Part shown: piece by piece, positions 35,282-44,373 of the stretch
Position numbering within the stretch: position 1 is the stretch's first letter
How the letters are laid out: every line of letters starts with the position of its first letter
DNA from: Verrucomicrobiota bacterium
GTDB taxonomy: Bacteria > Verrucomicrobiota > Verrucomicrobiia > CAIQCK01
Direction of reading: 5' to 3'
NCBI GenBank assembly: GCA_016222825.1
Contig: JACRQF010000015.1
Location: 520,698-584,697, forward strand
Length of the DNA stretch: 64,000 nt
The notes under the pieces: model-generated
Database searches by the model: none
Seen by the model: the letters and a program-made list of their open reading frames with translations, nothing else
What the model was told of the DNA's origin: nothing
Position numbers and translations under genes: made by a program

Positions 35282-36235
35282 TCAAACCGAATGCCTGCCC
35301 GCGGTAGCTGCCACCGCCGGCCGCTTCGACAACAACGACGTTGCCACGGCAATCGCCAGGATGGCCGCGACAACACCCAAGGCAACCAGCGTATCAATCT
35401 TGTAGGGCGTGTGGACCAGGCACATCTTTACGCCCACAAACGCCAGCACTACGCCCAGCCCGGTTTTCAGGTGGTGAAACCTGTCCATCATCCCCGCCAG
35501 CGCGAAATACAGCGACCGCAGCCCCAGGATGGCGAACACGTTCGACGTATAGACGATGAACGGGTCCAGCGTGATGGCGAAGATGGCCGGAATGGAGTCC
35601 ACCGCGAAGACCAGGTCGCTCATCTCCACGCAGACGAGCACCACCATCAGCGGCGTCGCCACCCAGCGCCCGTCCGTCCGGACAAAGAACCTGTCTTGAT
35701 GGAAACTGGGCGTCACGGACACCGCCTTGGTGAACCAGCGGACCACGGGATTGCTCTCGGGATGAAGCTCTTCTCCTTTCCTGAACACCATCTTCAACCC
35801 GGTGAAGATGAGGAAAGCGGCGAACACGTAGAGAATCCAACTGAACCGGTGGATGAGCGCCACACCCAGGCCGATCATGGCCAGACGCATCACCAGAGCG
35901 CCAATGATTCCCCAGAACAGCACCTTGTGCTGCCATTGCGCCGGCACCGCGAAGTAGGAGAAGATCAGCGCGAAGACGAAGACATTGTCCGCGCTGAGCG
36001 AATACTCGATGAGGTAGCCGGTGAAGAACTCCAGCCCCTTCTGCGGCCCGGCGAAGTGCCAGACGCCGGCGCCAAACAACAGCGCCAGCGTCACCCAGAC
36101 GCCGGTCCAGCCCAGCGCCTCCCTGAAACCAACTATATGGCTTTTGCGGTGAAAGACGCCGAGGTCCAGCGCCAGCACCGCCAGCACAAACACGCCGAAC
36201 CCGATCCACGTCCAGTAGTCGCCCATCATGGCCAA
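35282..36235 (-). CDS. TerC/Alx-family integral membrane protein
   Basis: A 317-aa polytopic membrane protein of the TerC/Alx group, several members of which export Mn2+ or protect secreted metalloproteins. Conserved acidic residues sit in membrane segments: SLSADNVFVFALIFSYF (about 79-95) and VCVEMSDLVFAVDSIPAIFA (about 206-225). Eight or nine hydrophobic segments are visible. It lies 28 bp after the Zn-peptidase gene on the same strand, which leaves no room for a manganese riboswitch between them. Co-expression with a membrane metallopeptidase is compatible with a role in metal supply or homeostasis, but this is inference. Confidence 0.92.
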   Translation of the reverse strand: MAMMGDYWTWIGFGVFVLAVLALDLGVFHRKSHIVGFREALGWTGVWVTLALLFGAGVWHFAGPQKGLEFFTGYLIEYSLSADNVFVFALIFSYFAVPAQWQHKVLFWGIIGALVMRLAMIGLGVALIHRFSWILYVFAAFLIFTGLKMVFRKGEELHPESNPVVRWFTKAVSVTPSFHQDRFFVRTDGRWVATPLMVVLVCVEMSDLVFAVDSIPAIFAITLDPFIVYTSNVFAILGLRSLYFALAGMMDRFHHLKTGLGVVLAFVGVKMCLVHTPYKIDTLVALGVVAAILAIAVATSLLSKRPAVAATAGRHSV

Positions 36236-36263
36236 GTTCCTTCCTGCGTCGGCAATGCCGCCG

Positions 36264-36953
36264 TCACTCCCGGTCGCGGTCGGTCAACAGCGGCAGCAGG
36301 TGCCACAGGAAATAGACCAGCGAGGTTACAAACGCCGCCACGTAGGTCCACGCCGCCGCATCGAGCACTTTGCGCACAGCCAACGCCTCGGCGCCCGGCG
36401 CAACGAGGCCCATGCGGCCCAGCACGTCCTTTGCGCGCCGCGAGGCGTCGAACTCCACCGGCAGCGTCACTAGGTTGAACGTCATGATGACGCCCCACGC
36501 GCCCGCCAGCAGCGTCACCGCGACCATCGGCTGGATCAGGCCGGTAAACATGCCCAGCAACGGCAACCAGAGCACAAGCTGGTTGGCAAACGTCGTGACG
36601 CCCACCGCCGCCATGCGCCACTTCAGCGGCTTGTAGGCGCGTTGATGCTGGATTGCGTGGCCGCATTCGTGCGCTGCCACGCCCAGCGCGGCCGGCGATG
36701 TGCCGTAGTAGTTGTCCGTGGAAAGCACCAACCGCTTGTGCAGCGGGTCGTAGTGGTCGCCGAGCATCTCGTCGTGGTGTGTCACCTCCACGTCATGGAT
36801 GCCGGCCTGGCGCAGGATCAACTCCGCTGCCTCGGCGCCCGTTGCCCCGGACGCGACCGTGCCTTTGTTGTAGCGGTTATAGGTCGAGCGGACCCGCGCC
36901 GCCGCCCAGAGCGACAGGCCCATCGTTACCAGAATAATCAACCACAATGTCAT
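36264..36953 (-). CDS. Membrane zinc metallopeptidase (Zn_peptidase_2, YugP-like)
   Basis: A 229-aa membrane-bound putative metallopeptidase of the family typified by Bacillus YugP. An N-terminal membrane helix (LWLIILVTMGLSLWAAARV) is followed by a catalytic region with LGVAAHECGHAIQHQRAY (HExGH zinc motif near 91-95) and further transmembrane helices (about 115-155 and 195-220). The downstream acidic ligand probably lies in LPVEFDASRRAKDVL. An AGGAG 8 nt before the ATG supports the start. It is transcribed divergently from the nhaR-like regulator and is followed by terC. Confidence 0.9.
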   Translation of the reverse strand: MTLWLIILVTMGLSLWAAARVRSTYNRYNKGTVASGATGAEAAELILRQAGIHDVEVTHHDEMLGDHYDPLHKRLVLSTDNYYGTSPAALGVAAHECGHAIQHQRAYKPLKWRMAAVGVTTFANQLVLWLPLLGMFTGLIQPMVAVTLLAGAWGVIMTFNLVTLPVEFDASRRAKDVLGRMGLVAPGAEALAVRKVLDAAAWTYVAAFVTSLVYFLWHLLPLLTDRDRE

Positions 36954-37011
36954 AGTTTGTTTCTCCTGTTATTGCTTTGGCTGACATTGGAGCGGAAACA
37001 GCAATTCCACT

Positions 37012-37029
37012 AATACGAAATTTCTTATT
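37012..37029. promoter_or_regulatory. Near-perfect palindrome in the peptidase/nhaR-like divergent region
   Basis: AATACGAAATTTCTTATT: an 18-bp inverted repeat with a single mismatched pair around a GAAATTTC core, in an AT-rich stretch 33 bp before the LysR-type gene. LysR regulators commonly bind imperfect dyads at this position to autoregulate and control the divergent gene. Assignment as the NhaR-like operator is inference. Confidence 0.5.
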
Positions 37030-37062
37030 TACTCTTAGCTTTATCCGAATAGTGTCCGGCGT

Positions 37063-37962
37063 ATGGAATGGCTGAATTATCATCACCTCCACTACTTCTG
37101 GATGGTGGCCAAGGAAGGCAGCCTGCGGAAGGCCGCCGAGAAGCTGCATGTCTCCCAACCCTCCATCAGCGCGCAGCTCCGGGCGCTGGAAACGGCGCTC
37201 GGCGAGCCACTGTTCCGTCGCAGCGGCCGGACCAAGGCACTCACCGACGCCGGGCAGATCGCGTTCAGCTACGCCGAGGAGATCTTCTCGCTCGGCCGCG
37301 AACTGCTCAACACCCTCAGCCAGCATCCCACCGCCAAGGCATTGCGGTTCTCCGTGGGCGTGACCGACTCCGTGCCGAAACTGGTGGCTCACGAAATCCT
37401 CCGGCCGGTCTTCGCGATGCCACATTCCGTCCACGTCATCTGCCGCGAAGGGAAGGTCGAGGACTTGCTCGCGCAACTGGCCGCGCACCGGCTCGACATC
37501 GTCCTTTCCGACGAGCCAGCCTCCAGCAGCGTCAAGGTCAAGGTCTTCAACCACCCACTGGGCGAATCGGGCGTGACTTTCTGCGCGCGGCCGCCGCTGG
37601 CAGCCAGACTGCGCAAGGGTTTTCCCCGCTCGCTCCACGACGCTCCGGCATTTGTGCCGACCGAGAACACCGCATTACGGCGCTCGCTGGAGAACTGGTT
37701 CCGCGCCAATCGCATCCGGCCGCGCGTGATGGGCGAGTTTGAAGACGTCGCGCTGATGAAAGCGATGGTGGCCGAAGAAGATGTCTTCATGGCTGTTCCC
37801 TCCGTCATAGTCAGGGAAGTCGTCACCCGTTACGGGCTGGCGGTCATCGGCGCCAGCAACAACTGCAAGGCGCAGTTCTTCGCCATCGCCGCCGAGCGCC
37901 GCATCGCGCATCCGGCGGTCCAGTTGATCACCAGCAAGGCCCAGAGCCTTCTGTCATCCTGA
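37063..37962 (+). CDS. LysR-family regulator, NhaR-like
   Basis: A 299-aa LysR-type regulator whose sequence follows E. coli NhaR closely in layout: YHHLHYFWMVAKEGSLRKAA (helix-turn-helix, residues about 5-60, with VSQPSISAQLRALETALGE), then DSVPKLVAHEILRPVF and HRLDIVLSDEP in the effector domain and GEFEDVALMKAMVAEEDVF near the end. NhaR senses Na+ or Li+ in enterobacteria and activates nhaA. No nhaA is present here; the divergent Zn-peptidase-terC pair or the convergent metal efflux operon are the nearby candidates for control. No Shine-Dalgarno is evident. It ends 6 bp from the stop of the RND gene. Confidence 0.88.
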   Translation: MEWLNYHHLHYFWMVAKEGSLRKAAEKLHVSQPSISAQLRALETALGEPLFRRSGRTKALTDAGQIAFSYAEEIFSLGRELLNTLSQHPTAKALRFSVGVTDSVPKLVAHEILRPVFAMPHSVHVICREGKVEDLLAQLAAHRLDIVLSDEPASSSVKVKVFNHPLGESGVTFCARPPLAARLRKGFPRSLHDAPAFVPTENTALRRSLENWFRANRIRPRVMGEFEDVALMKAMVAEEDVFMAVPSVIVREVVTRYGLAVIGASNNCKAQFFAIAAERRIAHPAVQLITSKAQSLLSS

Positions 37963-37968
37963 CGCCTC

Positions 37969-40900
37969 TCACGTTGTCGAGGGCCGTCGGCCAAGCAACG
38001 AGTAAAGCGCCGGCAGCACCAGCAGCGTCAGCACGGTGTTGCTGAGCACGCCGCCGATGACCACCGTTGCCAGCGGGCGCTGGACTTCGCCGCCGACGCC
38101 GACGTTGATGGCCATCGGGATGAAACCAACCGCTGCTACCAACGCGGTCATCAGCACTGGGCGCAAACGAACAAGGCAGCCTTCGCGCACCGCTTCCGCC
38201 AACGACGCACCGGCGCGCAGGCGTTGTTTGATGAAAGTGACCAGCACGAGGCCGTTGAGAATGGCGACGCCGCTGAGGGCGATGAAACCGATGCCGGAGC
38301 TGACCGTGAACGGCATGTCGCGCAGCCAGAGCGCCAGCACGCCGCCGACCGCGCCGAGCGGGACGCCGGTGGCCACGATAAGCACGTCGCGCAACGATTT
38401 CAGGCTGAAGTAAAGCAGCACGAAAATCAGCCCCAGCGCCATGGGCACCACGAACATCAGCCGTCGGTTGGCCCGCTGCATGTTCTCGAACTGGCCGCCC
38501 CACTCGATGACGTAGCCTTCGGGCAGTTTCACCTGTTCGGCGAGTTTGCGCCGGGCCTCCTCGACGAAGGTGGCGACGTCGCGGTTCCGGACGTTGCACT
38601 GGACAACGGTGCGGCGTTTGCCCCATTCGCGGTTGATTGTCGCCGGGCCTTCGGTCTCGACAATCTTCGCGACGCGGTTGAGCGGCAACACAGGGCCGGC
38701 GGCGGTCGGGATGAGCGTGGCGGCGAGCGCGTCGGGGTCGGTGCGCTGGCGATCGGGCAACCGCACCACAAGCGGAAAGCGCCGCTGGCCTTCGCGGACT
38801 TCGCCGACCTTCTTGGTGCCGACGGCTTCAACGACATTGAGCACGTTGCGTCGCGGCACGCCGTAGCGCGCGATGGCTTCCGGGTCAATCTTCACCTGCA
38901 AGATGGGCTGTCCGGTGAGTTGTTCGCCGTGGACCTCCGTCGAGCCGCGGATGCCGCTGAGAACCTGCTGCACCTCCTCGGACAGTTCACCCAGCTTCTT
39001 CAGGTCGTCGCCGTATATCTTAATAGCGATGTCGCCGCGGACGCCGGCGATCATCTCTTGGAAGCGCATCTCGATGGGCTGGCTGAACGCGGCGGTCATG
39101 CCGGGCAGCTTGTTGAACACGCGTTTCTTCATCTCCGCGACCAGTTCGGGTTGCGTGCGGGCCTTGGTCCACTGGCTACGCGGCTTGAGCGAGACCCAGA
39201 AGTCGGACAGCTCGATGCCCATCGGATCGGTGGCGACCTCGGCGGTGCCCAGGCGCGTCCAGATGTGTTCGATCTCGTCGGGAAACTCGGCCAGCATCCG
39301 TTTCTCGATGCGGTCGTTCCATGCGACAGCTTCGTCCACCGAGACACCCGCCAGGCGGACGGTGCTGATGGCCAGAGCCTGCTCGCCGAGCTTCGGGAGG
39401 AACTCGCCGCCCATCTGCGACGCGATCCAGAAACCTCCCGCCAGCAAACCGATCGCGCCCAACAGCACGGTTTTGCGGAAGCGCAACGCGGCATCCAGCG
39501 CCGGCGCGTAGAGCCGCTTGGCCAGCCGCACGAGCCACGGTTCCTTTTCCTTCACTCGCTTTGGCAACCAGAGGCTCGCCAGCACCGGCATCAGCGTCAG
39601 CGACAGGATGAGCGAGCCGACGAGCGCGAAGATCATCGTCAGCGCCATCGGTTTGAACATCTTCCCCTCGATGCCTTCCAAGGTCAGCACGGGCAGGAAT
39701 ACGATGAGGATGATCAACTCGCCGAACATCGTCGGCTTGCGCACTTCCACCGCCGCGTCGCGCACCAGTTCCAGCCGGGGCGCGTCGGGCCGCAACGAGG
39801 CATGGCGGACGCAGTTCTCGACCATGATGACCGAGCTGTCCACGATCAGCCCGAAGTCAATCGCGCCGAGGCTCAGCAGGCTCGCCGCGATGCCGGCTTG
39901 GAGCATGAAGTTGCCCGCGAAGAGCATCGAGAGCGGGATGGCCACGGCGACGATCAGGCCGGCCCGCAGGTGGCCGAGGAAAGCGAAGATTACAGCCACG
40001 ACCAGCAGTGCGCCGGCGAGCAGGTTGTGTTCGACAGTGCGGATGACCTTGTCCACCAACTCGGTTCGGTCGTAGAGGACCTCGACCTTCACGTCCGGCG
40101 GCAGGCTCTTCTGCACATCGGCGAGTTGTTGCTTCAGCGCGCGTGTCACCACGGCACTGTTCTCGCCCATCAGCATGAAACCGAGGCCCAGCACCATCTC
40201 TCCCTTGCCCTCGGCGGTGACGGCGCCACGGCGGATTTCGTGGCCAATCTCGACCTGCGCCACGTCGCGCACCCGCACCGGCGCGCCTTCGTGCGCGCTG
40301 ATGACGATGTCGCCGATCTCCCCAACCGTGGTGGTCAGGCCGATGCCGTGGACCAGCAACGCCTCGCCGCTGCGGACGACCTGGCCGCCGCCGACATTCT
40401 GGTTGTTGGCTTGGAGCGCCTCGAAGAGTTCCTCCAGCGTCAGGCCGTGTTTGATGAGTTGGCCGGTGTCGGCGATGACGTGGAACTGTTTCTCGTAGCC
40501 GCCCCAGGAGTTGACCTCGGCGACGCCGCGGACTTTGCGCAACTGCGGCTTCACGACCCAGTCGTGCAGTTCGCGCAGGTCGGTCTTGGTCCGCTTCGGG
40601 TCTTCGGAACGGACGACGTAATGGAAGACCTCGCCAAGGCCGGTCGAGATCGGGCCGAGTTGCGGCCGCTCGATGCCTTCCGGCAACTCGACGCCCTGAA
40701 GCCGCTCGGTGATGAGCTGGCGGGCGAGGTAGATGCTGATGTTGTCGTCGAAGGTGGCTACGACTTGCGAAAGGCCGAACTTCGAGATGGAGCGCACGTT
40801 CTCCAGCCCCGGCAGGCCGCCGATGGCCAGTTCGATGGGCAGCGTGATCTGCGCCTCGGTTTCCTGCGGGTTGAGCGAAGGCGCGACGGTGTTGACCTGC

Positions 40901-41040
40901 ACCTGCACGGGCGTCGTGTCGGGAAACGCGTCAATCGGCAGAAGGGCCAGCGACCGGCCGCCGATGACCACAAGCGCCACGGCGAGCACGCAGACCAGGA
41001 GGCGGTTGTTCAGGGAGAAGTTGATGAGCCAGTTCAGCAT
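37969..41040 (-). CDS. Heavy-metal efflux RND permease (CzcA/CusA family)
   Basis: A 1023-aa inner-membrane proton-driven RND pump, normal length for the heavy-metal (HME) subfamily. The N-terminus MLNWLINFSLNNRLLVCVLA, followed by the PIDAFPDTTPVQVQVNT block, is typical of HME pumps. The proton-relay motif in TM4 reads IDFGLIVDSSVIMVEN (D395, D401, E408), as in CzcA-type pumps. Large periplasmic porter domains lie between the membrane sets. It works with the adaptor and TolC-like proteins encoded just upstream in the operon. The metal is not certain: the acidic relay resembles Zn/Co/Cd/Ni pumps, but Cu/Ag pumps share much of it. The operon runs 44215 to 37969. Confidence 0.93.
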   Translation of the reverse strand: MLNWLINFSLNNRLLVCVLAVALVVIGGRSLALLPIDAFPDTTPVQVQVNTVAPSLNPQETEAQITLPIELAIGGLPGLENVRSISKFGLSQVVATFDDNISIYLARQLITERLQGVELPEGIERPQLGPISTGLGEVFHYVVRSEDPKRTKTDLRELHDWVVKPQLRKVRGVAEVNSWGGYEKQFHVIADTGQLIKHGLTLEELFEALQANNQNVGGGQVVRSGEALLVHGIGLTTTVGEIGDIVISAHEGAPVRVRDVAQVEIGHEIRRGAVTAEGKGEMVLGLGFMLMGENSAVVTRALKQQLADVQKSLPPDVKVEVLYDRTELVDKVIRTVEHNLLAGALLVVAVIFAFLGHLRAGLIVAVAIPLSMLFAGNFMLQAGIAASLLSLGAIDFGLIVDSSVIMVENCVRHASLRPDAPRLELVRDAAVEVRKPTMFGELIILIVFLPVLTLEGIEGKMFKPMALTMIFALVGSLILSLTLMPVLASLWLPKRVKEKEPWLVRLAKRLYAPALDAALRFRKTVLLGAIGLLAGGFWIASQMGGEFLPKLGEQALAISTVRLAGVSVDEAVAWNDRIEKRMLAEFPDEIEHIWTRLGTAEVATDPMGIELSDFWVSLKPRSQWTKARTQPELVAEMKKRVFNKLPGMTAAFSQPIEMRFQEMIAGVRGDIAIKIYGDDLKKLGELSEEVQQVLSGIRGSTEVHGEQLTGQPILQVKIDPEAIARYGVPRRNVLNVVEAVGTKKVGEVREGQRRFPLVVRLPDRQRTDPDALAATLIPTAAGPVLPLNRVAKIVETEGPATINREWGKRRTVVQCNVRNRDVATFVEEARRKLAEQVKLPEGYVIEWGGQFENMQRANRRLMFVVPMALGLIFVLLYFSLKSLRDVLIVATGVPLGAVGGVLALWLRDMPFTVSSGIGFIALSGVAILNGLVLVTFIKQRLRAGASLAEAVREGCLVRLRPVLMTALVAAVGFIPMAINVGVGGEVQRPLATVVIGGVLSNTVLTLLVLPALYSLLGRRPSTT

Positions 41041-41065
41041 GGGAGGAGACCTTTCAAACCGGCGA

Positions 41066-42601
41066 TCACTCGTGAGCGCAGCCCGCGCCGAGCCGTGACA
41101 ACATCAGTTGCGACTTGACGGCGAAACCGTGCGCCACCACTACCTGTTCCTGCGGCTTCAAGCCCTCCAACACCTCCAGCCGACCGTTGTATTTCGCGCC
41201 AAGCCGCACCGCGCGCGCTTCGTAGAGGTCGTCAGCGAGCTTGACGAATGCCAGAGTCGCGCCGCCCACGCGTTGGATCGCCGAGGCGGGCAACAACATT
41301 GCGCCGGCGGCGCTGCGCACCTGGATGCGTGCCTGGGCAAACATCTTGTCTTTCAGCAGACCGTCGGGGTTGGGCACCTCGGCGCGGGCGCGCGCCATGC
41401 GGGTGCGCTCATCCACGGCGGGACCGATCCATGTCAGCTTGCCGGTGAACACTTTCTCCGGCAGCGAGTCCACGCGCAACTCGACGGTCTGGCCGACGCG
41501 AACGCGGGCCAACGCCGATTCGGGGATGTTGAGCATCGCCCACATTACCGAGCGGTCGGCGAGCGTGAAGAGAGACTTGCCCACCTCCACCAGCGCGCCG
41601 CGAACGGCCGTGCGCTCGACGATCTCGCCCGCGAAGGGCGCGCGCACCGGCAGATAAACCGGCTCGTCGGGTTTGCGGCCCATCGTGTCAATGTCCGCCT
41701 CGCTGAAGCCATACGTGCGCGCCTGCTGGCAGGCCGCGCGGTGCGTGGCTTCGGCTTCCTGCAAATCCTTCTCGGGAGTGACCCGCTCGGCGCGCAGCCG
41801 GCGCTCCCGCTCCAGCACCTGGTGCGTCAACACCGCCTTGGCCACCGCCTCGGCAATCGTGGCCGACCAGAGCTTCGCCACCGGCTGGTTCTCGGCGACT
41901 TTCTCACCGAGATCGGCCTCGACACTCTGGACGATGCCGCCGACCGGCGCGACGATCTGCGCCAGCTTGTTTTGGTTGAACGCGACCTCCGCGTAGCATT
42001 CGATGCCTTCCGAGATTGCGCCGGTTTGCGGCAGCGCGGTCTGCACACCGGCCAGGGCGGCCGATTCGGTGGAGGGCAGCCGCACTTTCACGCCCTCGCC
42101 GGGCTTGAGTTGGCCGGTGGTTTCGGGCCGGCAGATGCCGCACTCGGCTTCGGGCACGCCGTGCTCGTTGCACATCAGCTTCGACGCACCGGCCTGCGCG
42201 ACGGGCTTGGCCTTGGCTTTCAGTTCGGGATGACAAAGGAAGCACTCATCCTCGTAAAGAAAGTGCTCGTTGCAGTAGGCGCGCTTCTTGTCCTGCGCGT
42301 CGGGGTGACAGAGCCAGCAACGGTCCTCGTAGCGACCGTGCTCGTTGCACCAGAGCCGGCCTTTCTCGCGCAGACTCGCGTCGCAGATGAAGCAGAGTTC
42401 CTTCGGCGCGTTGTGCGCCGCACAGACCGGTCCTGTCGCTTCAGCGGGCGCGGCGGACTTGGCATGGGCGTGTTTATGGCCGGCGTGGTTGTGACCGTCG
42501 TGATCATCGTGATTGGGCTCGGCGGGTTTCGAGCAGCCAGCGATGACGGCGGCGGCAAGCAACGACGCGAGCAACGACTTGATTGTGAAAACGGTTTTCA
42601 T
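41066..42601 (-). CDS. RND efflux adaptor lipoprotein with His-rich and four Cys/His modules
   Basis: A 511-aa periplasmic adaptor (CzcB/CusB type). A lipobox VIAGC puts the lipid-anchored Cys at residue 23. A His/Asp-rich stretch follows (about 31-47: HDDHDGHNHAGHKHAH). Four tandem C-x2-H-x6-C-x2-C modules then run at C60-C73, C85-C98, C110-C123 and C144-C157. The adaptor core starts about residue 165 (VKVRLPSTESAALAGVQ), with barrel-sandwich, helical hairpin (ATHRAACQQARTYGF) and beta-barrel parts (PVRAPFAGEIVERTAVRGAL). The Cys/His modules probably bind the exported metal. The start codon overlaps the TolC-like stop (ATGA), and the gene is followed 25 bp later by the pump gene. Confidence 0.92.
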   Translation of the reverse strand: MKTVFTIKSLLASLLAAAVIAGCSKPAEPNHDDHDGHNHAGHKHAHAKSAAPAEATGPVCAAHNAPKELCFICDASLREKGRLWCNEHGRYEDRCWLCHPDAQDKKRAYCNEHFLYEDECFLCHPELKAKAKPVAQAGASKLMCNEHGVPEAECGICRPETTGQLKPGEGVKVRLPSTESAALAGVQTALPQTGAISEGIECYAEVAFNQNKLAQIVAPVGGIVQSVEADLGEKVAENQPVAKLWSATIAEAVAKAVLTHQVLERERRLRAERVTPEKDLQEAEATHRAACQQARTYGFSEADIDTMGRKPDEPVYLPVRAPFAGEIVERTAVRGALVEVGKSLFTLADRSVMWAMLNIPESALARVRVGQTVELRVDSLPEKVFTGKLTWIGPAVDERTRMARARAEVPNPDGLLKDKMFAQARIQVRSAAGAMLLPASAIQRVGGATLAFVKLADDLYEARAVRLGAKYNGRLEVLEGLKPQEQVVVAHGFAVKSQLMLSRLGAGCAHE

Positions 42602-43857
42602 GGTTTGTTTTCCTTCTGCGGCAAGGGCGAACGGAGGTCTTTCATCAACAGCGCTTCAAGCTCGGCTTGGGCCGTGTTCAGTTCGAGCAGCTTATCGTAG
42701 TAGGCGAGGCGGACCTCGGTGGCGGTGCGCTGCGTGTCGAGGATGTCGAGCAGCCCGAACTTGCCGGCTTCGTAGCCGGTGCGGACCAACCGCAACGCGC
42801 CATCGGCCTTCGGCAGGATGCGTGTGCGATAACTCTCAACCTGTTGGCCCGCCGCGCGGAGCCGCTCGTCGAGAACGGCGAGATTGCGCGACAGGCGCAA
42901 CTCGGTCGCGCTCAAGTCATGACGCGCGATGTCGGTCTGGGCGCGCACCTCACGCTGGCGGCCCTGGGAACGGTCGAACAGTGGCAAAGGCACTGACACA
43001 CGGAACTCCATGATGGTCGCGTCGGCTCCAGTGTCACGGCCGGCGGCGATGCCGAATGTCGGGTCGGGCAATGGGTCGAGCTTGGCGCGGCGAAGTTCCA
43101 GCTCGGCACGCTCGCGCTGGGCAAGCAGCGCGTGGATGGCCGGATGACGCGACAGCATCTGGTCGCGGGCCTGATCGAGATCCGGCCTCTGGGCATGTTC
43201 GTTCAACTCGCCCGTCAGCGAACCGACCTTCTCGGGCCGCCGGCCCAGCAGCGGGCCGAGCGATTTCTGCGCTTCGACCAGTTCGCGTTGTGCGGCGGTC
43301 AGTTCCACCGCGGCGCGCTCCTGCTCGATCTCGGCGCGCAGTTGCTCCTGGTCGGCCGCGGCGCCAGCCTCTACTCGCTTGCGAACCACGGTGGCCGTGG
43401 AACGCGCGGTGTCAGCGAGTGCGGCGGCGGCTTCGAGCTTCTTCTGCGCCGCGAGCGCGCGGAAGAACGCCACCTTCACATCGCGAGCCAGTTCCAGTTC
43501 GCGGCCGAGGTAGTCCCACTCGGCGGTGGTGATTTCCTTCGCACCGATTTGCGCGTCGAGCGACTTCTTGCCGGGGAACGGCACGGTTTGCGCAACGCCC
43601 GCGAGGTTCTTGGACTGCGAGAAACCGCCGCGGTTCACGGGCACTTCTTCGGCAACGAACTCTAGGTTCGGGTTGGGCCAAAGGCGCGACTGGATGGCGC
43701 GTCCCATGGCGGCCTCGATGCGGGCGCGAGCGGCGCGCAATTCCGGGTTGTTGGCGACCGCCTCCGCAAGCGCGGCAGGCAGGTCGAGTTTCATCGGGGC
43801 TGGCGCGTCCCCAAAGGCAACGCCGCCGGCTACAAGCACTGCAAACAATACTCTCAT
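42598..43857 (-). CDS. TolC-family outer-membrane efflux protein
   Basis: A 419-aa outer-membrane channel (CzcC/CusC-like). A signal peptide begins at Met 43857 (MRVLFAVLVAGGVAFGDAP), which has a TGAGG Shine-Dalgarno, while the longer frame adds 22 residues before it. Two OEP repeats are visible: the first has ALAEAVANNPELRAARARIE and SRLWPNPNLEFVAEE, the second DQMLSRHPAIHALLAQRERA, AKLDPLPDPTFGIAAG and AGKFGLLDILDTQRTATE. It provides the exit duct for the RND metal pump, and its stop overlaps the adaptor start. Confidence 0.93.
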   Translation of the reverse strand: MRVLFAVLVAGGVAFGDAPAPMKLDLPAALAEAVANNPELRAARARIEAAMGRAIQSRLWPNPNLEFVAEEVPVNRGGFSQSKNLAGVAQTVPFPGKKSLDAQIGAKEITTAEWDYLGRELELARDVKVAFFRALAAQKKLEAAAALADTARSTATVVRKRVEAGAAADQEQLRAEIEQERAAVELTAAQRELVEAQKSLGPLLGRRPEKVGSLTGELNEHAQRPDLDQARDQMLSRHPAIHALLAQRERAELELRRAKLDPLPDPTFGIAAGRDTGADATIMEFRVSVPLPLFDRSQGRQREVRAQTDIARHDLSATELRLSRNLAVLDERLRAAGQQVESYRTRILPKADGALRLVRTGYEAGKFGLLDILDTQRTATEVRLAYYDKLLELNTAQAELEALLMKDLRSPLPQKENKP

Positions 43858-43942
43858 ACAAACCTCAGGTGATTCTCGAAAACAGAAGCTCCACCGCAAC
43901 AAGGTCGCGGCAGACAGACACACTACGGGCGCGGATGTGGAA

Positions 43943-44215
43943 TCAGGCTTGGGGAGGGGGCGTGGGCGGGCGGAAGGTCAGCGAATGAAAACCGGAGGAC
44001 TGCGGGCAGATCGCAACCACTGAAAGTTCCGGCGACTGGATCACGGGGCTGCTGTCGGGCGCGTCGAGGGCCTGTGTGCAGAGGCAGTAGCAGCAAGCTC
44101 CATCGGCGTCGTCATCCGCGTCGCAATGAGCCATCACCGGCTCCAAAGCGGCAAACACAAACAACCCGCCGAGCACGGCAAACAGCACTGCTCTTATTGA
44201 ACGGCTTCCAAACAT
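43943..44215 (-). CDS. Small exported Cys/Asp-rich protein heading the metal-efflux operon
   Basis: A 90-aa open frame with an N-terminal hydrophobic segment (SIRAVLFAVLGGLFVFAALEPVMA) followed by a short acidic and cysteine-rich stretch, HCDADDDADGACCYCLC, and a Pro-rich end (FRPPTPPPQA). Its place 85 bp upstream of, and co-directional with, tolC-adaptor-pump, plus the thiol and acidic ligands, suggests a periplasmic metal-binding accessory. It resembles the short proteins that often precede metal-efflux genes, but I cannot name a family. Codon use looks like its neighbours. The 122 bp upstream form the divergent control region with the LRR gene; I saw no clear operator there. Confidence 0.65.
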   Translation of the reverse strand: MFGSRSIRAVLFAVLGGLFVFAALEPVMAHCDADDDADGACCYCLCTQALDAPDSSPVIQSPELSVVAICPQSSGFHSLTFRPPTPPPQA

Positions 44216-44373
44216 ATTCTTCGCCGCCTACGTTACGTTGATGAGCCGGGCGAAGTCAAACAGCCATTACATCCACCCACAGGTGTGCTGACGCTCCGGC
44301 CGCGCAACAGCCCGCGAAGACAGATTTTCTTTGAGCTTTGATTCCTGCCGCAAATCTTATACATGGTGTGAGT

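Noticed and set aside
36236..36263. Manganese (yybP-ykoY) riboswitch before terC
   Set aside because: Only 28 bp separate terC from the preceding gene, which is too short.
38224..41118. 964-codon plus-strand open frame opposite the RND pump
   Set aside because: Antisense frame of a well-conserved pump gene; no recognisable domain.
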